DNA of 5,767 bases from Hyphomicrobiales bacterium (lineage in GTDB: Bacteria; Pseudomonadota; Alphaproteobacteria; Rhizobiales; Xanthobacteraceae), in NCBI GenBank assembly GCA_016201085.1, contig JACQDO010000450.1, positions 1-5,767 of the forward strand. Direction: 5' to 3'. Both the position numbers and the translations under genes were made by a program. Below, in pieces: positions 4,231 through 5,767 of this stretch (position 1 is its first letter; every line of letters begins with the position of its first letter). Under the pieces are notes generated by a model that made no database searches, was not told the origin of the DNA, and worked only from the letters and a program-made list of their open reading frames with translations.

Positions 4231-5767
4231 TCAGGCTTGCATGGCGTTGGTGGCGGCCTCCGCGGCGTCGAGCGCGGTCGCCAGACGTTGTTCCTCGCCG
4301 TAATAACGGGCGCGATCCCAGAAGCGCGGCCGTCCGATGCCGGTGGAGCGGTGGCGGCCGATGATGTTGCCCTGCGCGTCCTCGCCGACCATGTCGTAGA
4401 CGAACAGGTCCTGGGTGATGATGACGTCGCCTTCCATGCCCATCACTTCGGTGATGTGGGTGATCTTGCGCGAGCCATCGCGCAGGCGCGCGGCCTGCAC
4501 CACCAGATCGACCGAGGCGGTGATCATCTCGCGGATGGTGCGCGAAGGCAGCGAAAAGCCGCCCATGGTGATCATCGATTCGAGACGCGAGAGCGCCTCG
4601 CGCGGGTTATTGGCGTGCAGCGTGCCCATCGAGCCGTCATGGCCGGTGTTCATGGCCTGTAGCAGATCGAAGGCCTCGGGTCCGCGCACTTCGCCGACGA
4701 TGATGCGCTCCGGCCGCATGCGCAGGCAGTTGCGCACCAGATCGCGCATGGTGACCTGGCCTTCGCCTTCCAGATTGGGCGGCCGCGTTTCCAGGCGCAC
4801 CACGTGCGGCTGCTGCAGTTGCAGTTCGGCGGCGTCCTCGCAGGTGATGATGCGCTCGTCGTCGTCGATGAACTGGGTGAGGCAGTTGAGCAGCGTGGTC
4901 TTGCCGGAGCCGGTGCCGCCCGAGATCAGGCAGTTGACCCGGCTGCGGCCGACGATACGCAGGATTTCGGCGCCTTGTTCCGTGACGGTGCCATACTTGA
5001 CCAGTTGGTCGAGCGTCAGCTTGTCTTTCTTGAATTTGCGGATGGTGAGCGCGGGGCCGTCGATCGCCAGCGGCGGCACGATGGCATTGACGCGGCTGCC
5101 GTCGGGCAGACGCGCGTCGCAGATCGGCGAAGATTCGTCGACGCGGCGGCCGATCTGACTGACGATGCGCTGGCAGATGTTCAAAAGCTGCTGGTTGTCG
5201 CGGAAGCGGATGCCGGTCTTCTGGATCTTGCCTTTGACTTCGATGTAGACCGTGCCGGAGCCGTTCACCATGATGTCGGCGATGTCGTCGCGCGACAGCA
5301 GCGGTTCGAGCGGGCCGAAGCCGAGCACGTCGTTGCAGATATCGTCGAGCAGTTCCTCCTGCTCGGAGATCGACATCACGATGTTCTTGATCGCGATGAT
5401 TTCGTTGACGATGTCGCGGATTTCCTCGCGCGCCGAGTCGGCATCGAGCCGCGCCAATTGCGCCAGATCGATCGCCTCGATCAGCGCGCCGAAGATGGTG
5501 GATTTGGTCTGGTAAAAGGCCTCGGAACGGCGCGCATCGACCGATGACGGCACCTGATTGATCGGCGAAGGAGCGCGGCCGGCGGAAGGCGCGGGCACCA
5601 GCGGCGCGCCCAGTCCTTCGGAGGGAAACGGCGTAAGGCCGGGTTCCGCCGCCGTGCGGGCGGCCGGCTTCGGCGCCTCGGCCGGTTTTGCTGCCGGCGC
5701 AGGCGCAAGCGACGCCGGCCGCGCGGCCGGCGCTGGGGCGCGAGCTTCAGATGTTCCGCTACGCTTA
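4231..5767 (-). CDS. cpaF: Tad/Flp pilus assembly ATPase CpaF (TadA), 5' end just outside the window
   Basis: Cytoplasmic hexameric secretion ATPase of the VirB11/GspE superfamily that powers Flp pilus assembly. The frame is open to the right edge: 511 codons are visible, the first being KRSGTSEA, which resembles the second part of a start such as MFGKRS, so only a few codons are probably missing. Residues about 1-75 (visible numbering) are an Ala/Pro-rich linker. An acidic helical N-terminal domain follows (DLAQLARLDADSAREEIRD region), then the sensor-like domain with ADIMVNGSG and DESSPICDARLPDGSRVN. The ATPase core has Walker A GGTGSGKT (nucleotides 4897-4920), an Asp box ITCEDAAELQ, Walker B IIVGEVRGPEA with the catalytic Glu, and a His box GHDGSMGTLHANNP. 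All key residues look intact. First gene of the visible operon, 12 nt before tadB. A GTG at 5598 could be called as start but would truncate a continuous frame. Confidence 0.96.
   Translation of the reverse strand, partial: KRSGTSEARAPAPAARPASLAPAPAAKPAEAPKPAARTAAEPGLTPFPSEGLGAPLVPAPSAGRAPSPINQVPSSVDARRSEAFYQTKSTIFGALIEAIDLAQLARLDADSAREEIRDIVNEIIAIKNIVMSISEQEELLDDICNDVLGFGPLEPLLSRDDIADIMVNGSGTVYIEVKGKIQKTGIRFRDNQQLLNICQRIVSQIGRRVDESSPICDARLPDGSRVNAIVPPLAIDGPALTIRKFKKDKLTLDQLVKYGTVTEQGAEILRIVGRSRVNCLISGGTGSGKTTLLNCLTQFIDDDERIITCEDAAELQLQQPHVVRLETRPPNLEGEGQVTMRDLVRNCLRMRPERIIVGEVRGPEAFDLLQAMNTGHDGSMGTLHANNPREALSRLESMITMGGFSLPSRTIREMITASVDLVVQAARLRDGSRKITHITEVMGMEGDVIITQDLFVYDMVGEDAQGNIIGRHRSTGIGRPRFWDRARYYGEEQRLATALDAAEAATNAMQA

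Noticed and set aside
4804..5547. Acidic 247-codon plus-strand frame opposite cpaF, and a similar one at 4415-5158
   Set aside because: Both are antisense shadows of the conserved CpaF ATPase; repetitive Asp/Val/Ala composition is expected from the complementary frame and no start signals are evident.
5598..5598. GTG at 5598 as the cpaF start
   Set aside because: The upstream frame stays open to the edge with CpaF-like leader composition, and no ribosome site precedes the GTG at a suitable distance (upstream bases are GGCGCGCCGCTG).
1..5767. A novel defence, toxin or mobile system
   Set aside because: All coding space is accounted for by an acyl-CoA dehydrogenase and Tad pilus genes; no transposase, integrase, toxin-antitoxin pair, tRNA or rRNA was recognised.

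Overview
The window looks like chromosomal DNA from an alphaproteobacterium of the order Hyphomicrobiales, most likely the Bradyrhizobium/Rhodopseudomonas/Afipia group. This rests on high GC with strongly GC-biased third codon positions, the residue style of the Tad/Cpa proteins (for example the acidic, helical CpaF N-terminal domain), and two long imperfect palindromes of the kind scattered through those genomes. This is inference from sequence style; no database search was run.

Layout. Positions 1-1056 (minus) hold an acyl-CoA dehydrogenase family gene whose C-terminal end runs off the left edge. Positions 1057-1257 are a divergent intergenic region holding a nested palindromic repeat (1071-1211) and a candidate promoter with a CtrA-like box (1220-1248). 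Positions 1258-2088 (plus) encode a TPR lipoprotein of the TadD type. Positions 2093-2201 are almost entirely a second long inverted repeat lying between convergent stop codons. From the right edge back to 2204 (minus) runs a compact cpaF(tadA)-tadB-tadC operon: the ATPase and the two inner-membrane platform proteins of a tight-adherence (Tad/Flp) pilus machine. cpaF is open to the right edge, and its true start is probably only a few codons beyond it.

How the genes work together. CpaF is the cytoplasmic hexameric ATPase that drives Flp pilus extension (and, in some bacteria, retraction). TadB and TadC are T2SF-domain membrane proteins that form the platform on which it acts. TadD is a TPR lipoprotein thought to support assembly or stability of the outer-membrane part. 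The pilin, prepilin peptidase, CpaB/C/D/E and secretin genes are not in the window and would be expected beyond the right edge. The acyl-CoA dehydrogenase gene is metabolically unrelated and is probably just the boundary of the pilus locus.

I do not see an undescribed system here. The points most worth a second look are the Gln at an alternative catalytic position of the acyl-CoA dehydrogenase (suggesting a 3-sulfinopropanoyl-CoA desulfinase-like enzyme), the CtrA-like promoter in front of tadD, the two palindromic repeats, and the TTG start of tadB.
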